Shown one piece after another: positions 53,598-63,826 of a stretch of 64,000 nt of DNA. The stretch is taken from positions 270,884-334,883 of the forward strand of contig NZ_KL448323.1 in NCBI RefSeq assembly GCF_000709345.1, given 5' to 3'. Within the stretch, counting starts at the first letter, position 1. Every line of letters starts with the position of its first letter. This stretch comes from Polaromonas glacialis (GTDB lineage: Bacteria; Pseudomonadota; Gammaproteobacteria; Burkholderiales; Burkholderiaceae_C). The notes below the pieces were generated by a model. That model ran no database searches, was not told where the DNA came from, and worked only from the letters and a program-made list of their open reading frames with translations. Position numbers and translations under genes: made by a program.

Positions 53598-54440
53598 TCA
53601 TACCACCTTGCCGAAGGCCTGCGTCTTCCACGCCAGCCAGAACTTGCGCAGCGGCGTCAGGCTGACGCGCTGGTGCAGCACCTGGTAGTTGTCGGCGGCA
53701 ATCTCGCGCAGCAGCGTTCGGTAGATGCTGGCCATCATCAGGCCGGGCTTCTGGGCGCGGCGGTCGGCGTCCGGCAGCAACGCCAGCGCTTCGTCGTACA
53801 AAGCCAGCGCGCGTTCGGTCTGGAACTTCATCAGCGCGGTGAAACGGTCTGAATATTCGCGCTTCAAGATTTCGTGCGCCTTCACCTCGAACTGCTGCAA
53901 CTCGTTGACCGGCAGGTAGATGCGCCCGCGCATCGCGTCTTCGCCGACGTCGCGGATGATGTTGGTGAGCTGGAACGCCAGGCCCAGCTTGTGCGCATAG
54001 GCGGTGGTAGCGGGGTCGGTCTGGCCAAAGATGCGCGCCGCCACTTCGCCGACGATGCCGGCGACCAGGTGGCAGTAGCGCTGCAGCGCCACAAAATCGA
54101 GATAGCGGTTTTGCGACAGGTCCATCATGCAGCCGTCAATGACCGCCTGCAGATGCCGCGCCTCGATGCCGTAGGCGTCGGTCATCGGCATCAAGGCCTG
54201 CATCACCGGATGCGTCGGGTTGCCGGCAAACGACTTGGCCACCTCGCCCTGCCACCAGCCCAGCTTGGTATGCGCGACGCCGGGGTCGGTGACTTCATCG
54301 ACCACATCGTCGATTTCGCGGCAGAAAGCATAAAACGCCGTGATGGCGGCGCGCTTTTCCGTGGGCAGGAACAGGAAGGCGTAGTAAAAACTGCTGCCGG
54401 AAGCGGCAGCTTTCTCTTGGACATAGTTCTCGGGCGTCAT
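53598..54440 (-). CDS. hpnD: Presqualene diphosphate synthase
   Basis: A 280-residue trans-isoprenyl diphosphate synthase of the squalene/phytoene fold, with Asp-rich motifs CREIDDVVDEV and IIRDVGEDAMRGRIYLP. It joins two farnesyl diphosphates into presqualene diphosphate. ATG 54440 fits the usual MTPENYVQEKAA start; the longer frame runs through repeat DNA. Family B repeats stand on both sides. Confidence 0.94.
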   Translation of the reverse strand: MTPENYVQEKAAASGSSFYYAFLFLPTEKRAAITAFYAFCREIDDVVDEVTDPGVAHTKLGWWQGEVAKSFAGNPTHPVMQALMPMTDAYGIEARHLQAVIDGCMMDLSQNRYLDFVALQRYCHLVAGIVGEVAARIFGQTDPATTAYAHKLGLAFQLTNIIRDVGEDAMRGRIYLPVNELQQFEVKAHEILKREYSDRFTALMKFQTERALALYDEALALLPDADRRAQKPGLMMASIYRTLLREIAADNYQVLHQRVSLTPLRKFWLAWKTQAFGKVV

Positions 54441-54532
54441 GCCGGCGATTGTCGCAGGCGGAAATGTCCGATTTGCGCCAGTCGGGGATGCAAGGTTAAA
54501 AAGCGTGGGGGCTTCCCGTCCCCACCAGCCAG

Positions 54533-54616
54533 GGCCGCGGAACCGGCTTTGCCGGGCCGCAGGCGCAGCGCCCCCTCGGGGGGCAGCGCAGCACACGAAG
54601 TGGCAAGCGTGGGGGC
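54533..54616 (-). repeat. Family B GC-rich repeat, copy 4
   Basis: Nearly identical to copy 3: GGGCCGCAGGCGCAGCGCCC, CCTCGGGGGGCAGCGCAGC, AAGCGTGGGGGCC. It starts five bases after the hpnC stop. A shorter partial piece (AAGCGTGGGGGCTTCCCG) lies upstream at about 54500. Confidence 0.9.
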
Positions 54617-54621
54617 CACAT

Positions 54622-55485
54622 TCACATCCAGAGCGCGCGCCAGCCCATCACCGCGACATCCCAGGCGTTGAGCTTGGGCCGCTGCCGCAAGGTGTCAAAG
54701 CCCAGCGCCTCGATCTTGTCCAGAATCCGCAGGCCGCCTTGCACCACCAGCCGCAACTCCCAGCCGCCGCGCCCGGGCACCTTTTTCACCAGTTTCGAGC
54801 CTTTTAGCATCATTGCGCTTGCCTGGCGGGCGTGAGCAGCTATTAAATTTATAGTGTTCGGGTTGCTGTCCAGCCTGAGCAGCTGCGCTTCATTGACGCC
54901 ATGGCCAGCCCAGGAATCAGCCGGCAGGTAGATTCGCCCACGTGGAATATCCACGCCCAGGTCCTGCCAGAAATTGATCAGCTGCAGCGCGGTGCAGATG
55001 CAGTCGCTCTCGCTCAGCGCCGCCGCATCCTTCACGCCGTAGAGGTGCAGCAGCAGCCGGCCGACCGGATTGGCCGAACGGCGGCAGTAATCAAACAGTT
55101 CGGCCTGGCTGGCATAACGCTGCTTGACGACATCCTGCTCGAAGGCGCTGAGCAGATCAGCCAGCAGGTTCACCGGCAGGTCGAATTGCCGGATCATCGG
55201 CCCCAACTGCCCGAACACGCCGGCCCAGCGCGTTGATGGCGCCCGGCCGGCGGCGGTCGCCATCAGGTCGGCGCGGTAGGCGGCCAGGTCGTCCAGCCGG
55301 GTTTGCGGCGCGGCAATGCCTTCGTCGGCGATGTCGTCGGCGGTGCGGGCGAACCAGTAGATGGCGGCAATCGCCGGGCGCAGATGCGGCGGGCACAGCA
55401 CCGTGGCCACCGGAAAATTCTCATAGTGGCTGACGCCTTGCAGGCTGGCGGCGTGTGGGGTGGACGAGCTAGGGCCTGGATTCAT
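54622..55485 (-). CDS. hpnC: Hydroxysqualene synthase
   Basis: A 287-residue squalene/phytoene-fold enzyme with Asp motif ARTADDIADEG and INFWQDLGVDIPRGRIYLPA. It converts presqualene diphosphate to hydroxysqualene. ATG 55485 is chosen; ATG 55524 is also in frame. Residues about 210-226 (NTINLIAAHARQASAMM) are encoded by a family A repeat, an odd and probably dispensable surface loop. It heads the hpnC-hpnD-hpnE unit. Confidence 0.93.
   Translation of the reverse strand: MNPGPSSSTPHAASLQGVSHYENFPVATVLCPPHLRPAIAAIYWFARTADDIADEGIAAPQTRLDDLAAYRADLMATAAGRAPSTRWAGVFGQLGPMIRQFDLPVNLLADLLSAFEQDVVKQRYASQAELFDYCRRSANPVGRLLLHLYGVKDAAALSESDCICTALQLINFWQDLGVDIPRGRIYLPADSWAGHGVNEAQLLRLDSNPNTINLIAAHARQASAMMLKGSKLVKKVPGRGGWELRLVVQGGLRILDKIEALGFDTLRQRPKLNAWDVAVMGWRALWM
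54808..54856 (-). repeat. Family A dispersed repeat inside hpnC
   Basis: Coding strand: CACTATAAATTTAATAGCTG, then CTCACGCCCGCCAGGCAAGC, GCAATG. It follows the family plan and is read in frame. Confidence 0.75.
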
Positions 55486-55527
55486 GCGCCGGATTGTCGC
55501 TTGACAAGCTTTTGCATTTCTCATAGA

Positions 55528-55562
55528 TTACTAACCGCTCAGTCAGTAACCGCTGGCTGAGC
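55528..55562. promoter_or_regulatory. Candidate TetR-type operator upstream of the RND pair
   Basis: TTACT/AGTAA (55528-55549) and GCTCAG/CTGAGC (55537-55562) are interleaved dyads, with AACCGCT directly repeated 15 bases apart. The stretch lies between hpnC and the RND adaptor. Confidence 0.5.
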
Positions 55563-55615
55563 CGCTCCAAGCCGTGACCGCCCGGAACCTTTTCCCATCA
55601 GCCCACCCGCCCATC

Positions 55616-56779
55616 ATGAACAAAACCGTTGTCTCCCTGGCAGGCGCCGCCCTGCTGCTGGCCGCCTGCTCCCGGCCCGCGCCGCCCGAGGAACCGGTTC
55701 GCGCCGTGAAGGTCATCACCGTCGGCACCAGCGCCTATTCCCCGAGCCATGAATATGCCGGCGAAGTCCGGGCGCAGGTCGAGTCCCGGCTGGGTTTTCG
55801 GGTTGGCGGCAAGCTGGTCAAGCGGCAGGCCGAGGTCGGCCAGCAGGTCAGGGCCGGGCAGGTGCTGGCGCAACTCGACCCGCAGGATTACCGGCTGGCC
55901 GCCGAGGCTGGCCGCGCGCAGGTGGCCGCCGCCGCCACCAACCGCAACCTGGCCGCCGCCGATTTCAAGCGCTACCAGGCGCTGAAAGACCAGAACTTCA
56001 TCAGCGGCGCCGAACTGGAGCGCCGTGAAGCGACCCTGAAGGCCGCGCAGGCGCAGCTGGAGCAGGCCCAGTCGCAATCGGCGGTGCAGGGCAACCAGAC
56101 CGGCTATGCGGTGCTGACAGCCGACGTGTCCGGCATCGTGACGGCGGTCGAGGCCGAGCCGGGTCAGGTCGTCGCCGCTGGCGCGACCGTGGTGCGGATT
56201 GCCGCCGATGGCGTGCGCGACATGGTGTTCTCGGTGCCAGAGGACAAGGTGGCCGGCATCAAGGTGGGTGCGCCAGTGCGCATTCGCGTCTGGGCGCAGG
56301 GCACCGAACTGCTAGGTGCGGTGCGCGAGGTGGCCGCCAGCAGCGACCCGGTGACGCGCACGTATCCGGTCAAGGTGGCAATCGAGGGCAAGGCGCCGCC
56401 GCTGGGCGCGACGGTCTACGCCATCCTGGCGTCCGGCGCCGCTGCCGGCACGCCGGTCATCAAGCTGCCGACCAGCGCCCTGCGCCAGGAAGCTCAGGCC
56501 ACCACGGTGTGGGTGCTGGACAAGGCAAGCATGACGGTCAGGCCGCAGGTGATCCAGGTGGCGACCGCCGACGGCAACGAGGTGGTGGTGGGCGCCGGCC
56601 TGGCGCCGGGCATGCAGGTGGTCAGCGCCGGCGTGCATGTGCTGTCGCCCGGCCAGAAAGTCAGTATTTATGAGCCAAACAGGCCTTCTTCGCAAGCTGG
56701 ACGGGCGCAAGCAGCTCCTGATTCAATAGCAAAGCCGGCCTTGGCCGCGCCGGCGGCTTCCGCTTCCGGCACGAAGTGA
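55616..56779 (+). CDS. RND efflux periplasmic adaptor (membrane fusion protein)
   Basis: A 387-residue adaptor lipoprotein (LLLAACSR). A lipoyl-like part (RVGGKLVKRQAEVGQQVRAG), a helical hairpin (about 95-150) and a beta-barrel part (VRDMVFSVPEDKVAGIKVGA) follow. It links an inner membrane RND pump to an outer membrane channel. The last 34 residues (about 354-387, beginning EPNRPSSQAGRAQAAPDS) are mainly encoded by a family A repeat, so the C-terminus is repeat-derived. The pump gene follows seven bases later. Confidence 0.92.
   Translation: MNKTVVSLAGAALLLAACSRPAPPEEPVRAVKVITVGTSAYSPSHEYAGEVRAQVESRLGFRVGGKLVKRQAEVGQQVRAGQVLAQLDPQDYRLAAEAGRAQVAAAATNRNLAAADFKRYQALKDQNFISGAELERREATLKAAQAQLEQAQSQSAVQGNQTGYAVLTADVSGIVTAVEAEPGQVVAAGATVVRIAADGVRDMVFSVPEDKVAGIKVGAPVRIRVWAQGTELLGAVREVAASSDPVTRTYPVKVAIEGKAPPLGATVYAILASGAAAGTPVIKLPTSALRQEAQATTVWVLDKASMTVRPQVIQVATADGNEVVVGAGLAPGMQVVSAGVHVLSPGQKVSIYEPNRPSSQAGRAQAAPDSIAKPALAAPAASASGTK
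56676..56736 (-). repeat. Family A dispersed repeat inside the RND adaptor gene
   Basis: Minus-strand reading: TTTGCTATTGAATCAGGAGC, TGCTTGCGCCCG, GCTTGCGAAGAAGGCCTG. It is a full-length copy that is translated in frame. Confidence 0.85.
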
Positions 56780-56786
56780 GGCTGGC

Positions 56787-59700
56787 ATGACGCAACCCAT
56801 CCACAACGAACCTGCCGCTGACGCGCGCGCTGCGCCTTCGGAGCGTTTCAACCTGTCGCGCTGGGCGCTGGAGCATCCGGCGCTGACACGTTATTTGCTG
56901 CTGGTGCTGATGGTGCTGGGCTTTTCAGCCTACTTTCAGCTCGGGCAGGACGAAGACCCGCCGTTCACCTTCCGCGCCATGGTGGTGCGCACCTACTGGC
57001 CGGGCGCCACCGCGCAGCAGGTGGCCGAGCAGGTCACCGACAAGCTGGAGCGCACGCTGCAGGAGGTGCCTTATGCCGACCGCATCCGCAGCTATTCCAA
57101 ACCGGGCGAGTCGCAGATCATTTTCCAGATCAAGGATTCGTCCAAAGCCAGCGAGGTGCCCAATGTCTGGTATTCGGTGCGCAAGAAAATCGGCGACATG
57201 CGCGGCACGCTGCCCGCCGGCGTGCAGGGGCCGTTTTTCAACGACGACTTTGGCGACGTCTATGGCGTGATCTATGCGCTGGAATCCGACGGCTTCAACT
57301 ACGCCGAACTCAAGACCTTTGCCGACGACGTGCGCCAGCAACTGCTGCGCGTGCCCGATGTCAGCAAGGTGGAATTGTTTGGCGTGCAGGACGAAAAAGT
57401 CTTTGTGGAAGTCTCGCAAAAACGCCTGGCCACGCTGGGGCTGGACCTGAACCAGGTGCTGACGCAGCTGGGCCAGCAAAATGCGGTTGAATCGGCCGGC
57501 GCGGTGCAGACGCCGCTCGACGTGGTGCAGGTGCGTGTTGCCGGCCAGTTCGAGGCCATAGAGCAGTTGCGCGCCATGCCGATCCGGGGCAGCTCGGGCC
57601 GGCAGTTCCAGCTCGGCGACATTGCCGAGATCCGGCGCGGCTATGTCGATCCGCCGACCGTCAAGGTGCATCACCAGGGCCGGGAAGTGATTGCGCTGGG
57701 CGTGGCCATGACCAAGGGCGGCGACATCATCCGGCTGGGCAAGTCGCTGGAAGCACTCTCGGCCAACGTGGAGCGCAGCCTGCCGGCCGGCGTCAAGCTG
57801 GTTCACATGCAGGACCAGCCGAAGGCGGTGGCGGGTTCGGTCAACGAATTTGTCGGCGTGCTGATCGAGGCCGTGTTGATCGTGCTGGCAGTGAGCTTCA
57901 TCAGCCTGGGGCTGCACAAGCGGCCGCACGCGGGGCCGGGGCAGCTGCCGATCTGGAAGCGTTATTACATCGACATGCGGCCGGGGCTGGTCGTGGGCAT
58001 CACCATTCCGCTGGTGCTGAGCCTGACCTTCCTGGCGATGTGGTACCTGGGCATCGGCCTGCACAAGATATCGCTCGGCTCGCTCATCATCGCACTGGGG
58101 CTGCTGGTTGACGACGCCATCATTGCCGTCGAGATGATGGTGCGCAAGATGGAGGAGGGCTACGACAAGGTGCGCGCCGCCACCTTCGCCTACGAAATCA
58201 CCGCCATGCCGATGCTGACCGGCACCCTGATCACCGCCGCCGGCTTCCTGCCCATTGGCCTGGCCAGGTCGGTGACCGGCGAATACACCTATGCGATTTT
58301 CGCCGTCACGGTGGTGGCGCTGGTGCTGAGCTGGATCGTGTCGGTGTACTTCGTGCCGTATCTGGGCACATTGCTGCTCAAGGTGCCGCCGCACGTGAAG
58401 GAAGTGCAGGCTGGTCATGACAGCCCGCACGAAATGTTCAACACCCCGTTCTACAACACCTTTCGCCGCACCGTGAACTGGTGCGTGGAACACCGCTGGC
58501 TGACGATTGGCGCGACGGTGCTGATCTTTGCGCTGGGCATTGTCGGCATGGGCCGGGTGCAGCAGCAATTTTTTCCGGACTCCAGCCGGCCTGAAATCAT
58601 CGTGGACATCTGGTTCCCCGAAGGCACCTCGTTCGCGGCCAATGAAGCCACTGCCAGGCGCGTCGAGCAGCGCCTGATGCAGGAGGCGGGCGTGGCGTCG
58701 GTCAGCACCTGGCTGGGATCGGGCGTGCCGCGTTTCTACCTGCCGCTGGACCAGGTCTTTCCGCAGACCAACGTGTCGCAGATGATCGTGCTGCCCAGCG
58801 ACCTGAAAGAGCGCGAATCGCTGCGCGTCAAGCTGCCCGCGCTGCTGGCGACCGAATTCCCGGAAGTGCGCGGCCGCGTCAAGCTCCTGCCCAACGGGCC
58901 GCCGGTGCCGTATCCGGTGCAGTTCCGCGTCGTCGGCAGCGACCCGCTGGTGCTGCGCGAGCGCGCCGACGAGGTCAAGGCGCTGATGCGGGGCAACGCC
59001 AGCATGCGCGGCGTCAACGACAACTGGAACGAATCGGTCAAGGTGGTGCGGCTGGAAGTGGACCAGTCCAAGGCGCGGGCGCTGGGCGTGACCAGCCAGT
59101 CGATCGCACAGGCGGCGCGCACCCTGCTCAGCGGCCAGGCGGTGGGGCAGTTCCGCGAGGGCGACAAACTGATCGACATCGTGCTGCGTCAGCCACTGGA
59201 CGAGCGCAGCGCCATCAGCGACATCGGCAATGCCTACATGCCCACCGCGTCGGGCCAGTCGATTCCGCTGACGCAGATTGCCAAGCCGGTGTTTGCCTGG
59301 GAGCCGGGCGTGATGTGGCGCGAAAACCGTGACTACGCCATCACGGTGCAGGGCGACATCGCCGAAGGCCTGCAAGGCGCGACCATCACGGCGCAACTGC
59401 TGCCCGCGCTCAAGGCGCTGGAAACGAAGTGGCACGCCAGCGGCATGGCCGGCTACCGCATTGCCGTGGCCGGCGCGGTCGAGGAAAGCTCCAAGGGCTC
59501 GGCGTCGATTGCCGCCGGCATTCCGATCATGCTGTTCCTGACCTTTACGCTGTTGATGCTGCAGTTGCACAGCTTCAGCCGCGCCATGCTGGTGTTCCTG
59601 ACCGGGCCGCTGGGCATTGCCGGCGTGGCCGGGGCTTTGCTGCTGCTGGGCAGGCCGTTCGGTTTCGTGGCCTTGCTCGGCGTGATTGCGCTGATGGGCA

Positions 59701-60005
59701 TGATCCAGCGCAATTCCGTCATCCTGATTGACCAGATCGAGCAGGACCGGGCGCAAGGCATTCCCGCCTGGGACGCGATTGTCGAGTCAGCCGTGCGCCG
59801 CCTGCGGCCCATCGTGCTGACGGCGGCGGCAGCCGTGCTGGCCATGATTCCGCTGTCGCGCAGCGTGTTCTGGGGGCCGATGGCAGTAGCCATCATGGGC
59901 GGGCTGATTGTCGCCACGGTACTGACGCTGCTGGCCTTGCCGGCCATGTATGCGGCCTGGTTTCGTGTCCGGCGGGACGAGGGCGGCAAGCCCGCTGCGG
60001 CTTGA
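56787..60005 (+). CDS. RND multidrug efflux permease (HAE1/AcrB family)
   Basis: This 1072-residue pump has a first helix at about 36-55 and the RND proton-relay pair D442-D443 in LGLLVDDAIIAVEMM. TGTLITAAGFLPIGLARS and GFVALLGVIALMGMIQRN follow, with the usual two large periplasmic loops. It exports hydrophobic compounds with the adaptor encoded just before it. No outer membrane channel gene is in the window, so TolC-like protein must come from elsewhere. Confidence 0.95.
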   Translation: MTQPIHNEPAADARAAPSERFNLSRWALEHPALTRYLLLVLMVLGFSAYFQLGQDEDPPFTFRAMVVRTYWPGATAQQVAEQVTDKLERTLQEVPYADRIRSYSKPGESQIIFQIKDSSKASEVPNVWYSVRKKIGDMRGTLPAGVQGPFFNDDFGDVYGVIYALESDGFNYAELKTFADDVRQQLLRVPDVSKVELFGVQDEKVFVEVSQKRLATLGLDLNQVLTQLGQQNAVESAGAVQTPLDVVQVRVAGQFEAIEQLRAMPIRGSSGRQFQLGDIAEIRRGYVDPPTVKVHHQGREVIALGVAMTKGGDIIRLGKSLEALSANVERSLPAGVKLVHMQDQPKAVAGSVNEFVGVLIEAVLIVLAVSFISLGLHKRPHAGPGQLPIWKRYYIDMRPGLVVGITIPLVLSLTFLAMWYLGIGLHKISLGSLIIALGLLVDDAIIAVEMMVRKMEEGYDKVRAATFAYEITAMPMLTGTLITAAGFLPIGLARSVTGEYTYAIFAVTVVALVLSWIVSVYFVPYLGTLLLKVPPHVKEVQAGHDSPHEMFNTPFYNTFRRTVNWCVEHRWLTIGATVLIFALGIVGMGRVQQQFFPDSSRPEIIVDIWFPEGTSFAANEATARRVEQRLMQEAGVASVSTWLGSGVPRFYLPLDQVFPQTNVSQMIVLPSDLKERESLRVKLPALLATEFPEVRGRVKLLPNGPPVPYPVQFRVVGSDPLVLRERADEVKALMRGNASMRGVNDNWNESVKVVRLEVDQSKARALGVTSQSIAQAARTLLSGQAVGQFREGDKLIDIVLRQPLDERSAISDIGNAYMPTASGQSIPLTQIAKPVFAWEPGVMWRENRDYAITVQGDIAEGLQGATITAQLLPALKALETKWHASGMAGYRIAVAGAVEESSKGSASIAAGIPIMLFLTFTLLMLQLHSFSRAMLVFLTGPLGIAGVAGALLLLGRPFGFVALLGVIALMGMIQRNSVILIDQIEQDRAQGIPAWDAIVESAVRRLRPIVLTAAAAVLAMIPLSRSVFWGPMAVAIMGGLIVATVLTLLALPAMYAAWFRVRRDEGGKPAAA

Positions 60006-60112
60006 ATCCGTCCCGCCGGAAAACGTGTTCCCGATACAGGCTAAAATAGAAAGTTGACCGATTTCAGGCGGGAATTTGGAAAGTATCCGGATTCCCGTTG
60101 TTTTTTTCAGGA

Positions 60113-60199
60113 GCGCGGGTGGCGAAATTGGTAGACGCACCAGGTTTAGGTCCTGACGGTAGCAATACTGTGCGGGTTCGAGTCCCGCCCCGCGCACCA
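60113..60199 (+). tRNA. tRNA-Leu (UAG anticodon)
   Basis: An 87-base tRNA with acceptor arms GCGCGGG and CCCGCGC, the anticodon loop TTTAGGT (anticodon TAG) in a CCAGG/CCTGA stem, a long variable arm, the T loop GGTTCGAGTCC and encoded CCA. It stands alone between the RND pump and tig. Confidence 0.95.
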
Positions 60200-60255
60200 T
60201 CCCTGAACAGGTGAAAGCCCTGTTTTGAATAAATTTTGATTTTTAGGAAACCATC

Positions 60256-61566
60256 ATGGCCGTGACTGTCGAAAATCTTGAAAAGCTCGAGCGCAAAATG
60301 ACGCTCACGCTTCCCCTCAATACCATCCAGTCGGAAGTCAACACCCGCCTGAAGAAGCTCGCCCGCACCGTCAAGATGGACGGTTTTCGTCCCGGCAAGG
60401 TGCCGATGAGCGTGGTCAGCCAGCGTTATGCCTATTCGGTGCATTACGAAGTCATGAACGACAAGGTCGGCGAGGCTTTTGCCGTTGCCGCCAACGAAGC
60501 CAAGCTGCGCGTGGCCGGCCAGCCCCGCATCAGCGAAAAGGAAGACGCCCCTGAAGGCGAACTGGCTTTTGACGCGATTTTCGAGGTCTACCCGGAAGTC
60601 AAGATTGCCGATCTGGCCAATGCCGAAGTCGAAAAGGTCAGCGCCGAAGTCAGCGACGCCGCCATCGACAAGACGCTCGACATCCTGCGCAAGCAGCGCC
60701 GCACTTTTGCCCAGCGCGCAGCCGATGCGCCCGCGCAGGACGGCGACCGCGTGACCATCGACTTCGAAGGCAAGATGGACGGCGAGACCTTCGCCGGCGG
60801 CAAGGCCGAGGACTTCCAGTTCATCGTCGGCGACGGCCAGATGCTCAAGGAATTTGAAGATGCGGTGCGCGGCATGAAGACCGGCGACAGCAAGACCTTT
60901 CCCCTGAACTTCCCTGCCGATTACCACGGCAAGGACGTGGCCGGCAAGCAGGCCGATTTCCTGGTGACGGTCAAGAAAATCGAAGCAGCGAACCTGCCAG
61001 AGGTCAACGAGGCGCTGGCCAAGTCGCTCGGCATTGCCGACGCCACGGTCGAAGGCCTGCGTTCGGACATCAAGAAGAACCTTGAGCGCGAAGTCAAGTT
61101 CCGCCTGCTGGCCCGCAACAAGAATGCGGTGATGGATGCGCTGGTGGCCAATGCCGAACTGGACCTGCCCAACGCCAGCGTTCAGGCTGAACTCGAGCGC
61201 CTGGTGGAAGGCGCACGCGCCGACCTGAAAAAGCGCGGCATCAAGGACGCTGACAAGGCGCCGATCCCCGACGACATTTTCCGTCCGCAGGCCGAAAAGC
61301 GCGTCCGCCTGGGCCTGGTGGTGGCCGAACTGGTGCGCGCCAACGAACTGCAGGCCAAGCCCGAGCAGCTCAAGGCGCACATCGAAGAACTCGCCGCCAG
61401 CTATGAAAAGCCGCAGGAAGTCGTTCGCTGGTACCTGAGCGACAACAGCCGCATGGCCGAAGTCGAGGCCGTGGTGATTGAAAACAATGTCACCGACTTT
61501 GTCCTCGGCAAAGCGAAGGTCAACGAGACGGCCATTTCCTTCGACGAACTGATGGGCCAGAACTGA
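60256..61566 (+). CDS. tig: Trigger factor
   Basis: This 436-residue ribosome-bound chaperone has the ribosome-binding signature DGFRPGKVPMSVV near residue 42-54. The peptidyl-prolyl isomerase domain follows (about 150-250, GDRVTIDFEGKMDGETFAGG) and the C-terminal helical arms. It binds emerging chains. The conserved tig-clpP-clpX-lon order follows. Confidence 0.97.
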   Translation: MAVTVENLEKLERKMTLTLPLNTIQSEVNTRLKKLARTVKMDGFRPGKVPMSVVSQRYAYSVHYEVMNDKVGEAFAVAANEAKLRVAGQPRISEKEDAPEGELAFDAIFEVYPEVKIADLANAEVEKVSAEVSDAAIDKTLDILRKQRRTFAQRAADAPAQDGDRVTIDFEGKMDGETFAGGKAEDFQFIVGDGQMLKEFEDAVRGMKTGDSKTFPLNFPADYHGKDVAGKQADFLVTVKKIEAANLPEVNEALAKSLGIADATVEGLRSDIKKNLEREVKFRLLARNKNAVMDALVANAELDLPNASVQAELERLVEGARADLKKRGIKDADKAPIPDDIFRPQAEKRVRLGLVVAELVRANELQAKPEQLKAHIEELAASYEKPQEVVRWYLSDNSRMAEVEAVVIENNVTDFVLGKAKVNETAISFDELMGQN

Positions 61567-61587
61567 GCCGCTGACTTCTCCTGACGC

Positions 61588-61617
61588 TGGGGCTTGTGCT
61601 TTGCGGTACAGGCCCCA
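61588..61617 (+). other. Hairpin between tig and clpP
   Basis: TGGGGCTTGT and ACAGGCCCCA pair at nine of ten bases around a 10-base loop. No T-run follows, so it is more likely a processing or attenuation site than a terminator. Confidence 0.5.
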
Positions 61618-61659
61618 ACTCATTTTCGGTACAGTACCTACATCTCTGGAGAAAAACCA

Positions 61660-62310
<651 letters not shown>

Positions 62311-62343
62311 TCTGCCTTGTAGAGCGTAAGACAGCTTTGCAAT

Positions 62344-62379
62344 AACGGCGTTTTTCTGTTACAGAAACGCCGTTTTTTT
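62344..62379 (+). terminator. Terminator between clpP and clpX
   Basis: ACGGCGTTTTTCTG and CAGAAACGCCGT pair with a two-base bulge, followed by seven T. It separates clpP from clpX. Confidence 0.85.
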
Positions 62380-62439
62380 ATTGGTTATCATTGGCGAAGC
62401 GCATAGTTTCACCATGTCACGTTAAAGGTGTCCCCCACA

Positions 62440-63705
<1,266 letters not shown>

Positions 63706-63730
63706 GTCCCGGACAGGACGAGGCACGTGC

Positions 63731-63757
63731 CTGAAACGGCAGCCTTTGTCCCCGGTC
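63731..63757 (+). promoter_or_regulatory. Sigma-32-like heat-shock promoter for lon
   Basis: CTGAAA (63731-63736) and CCCCGGTC (63750-63757) are 13 bases apart, similar to the CTTGAAA / CCCCAT pattern of sigma-32 promoters. It lies 69 bases before the lon ATG. Confidence 0.5.
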
Positions 63758-63826
63758 ACTACAATTTCGCCCGATCCTGAGAAGGCTCGTCGCGTTTTGC
63801 CTTGTTATGAAGGTTTAAGGTTTTAT

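Noticed and set aside
56925..59756. 943-codon minus-strand frame across the RND pump
   Set aside because: Shadow frame of the same kind, with His/Gln/Arg-rich composition. The pump on the plus strand is unmistakable.
60113..60199. tRNA-Leu as the attachment site of a genomic island
   Set aside because: No integrase and no repeated tRNA 3' end were seen; housekeeping genes follow directly.
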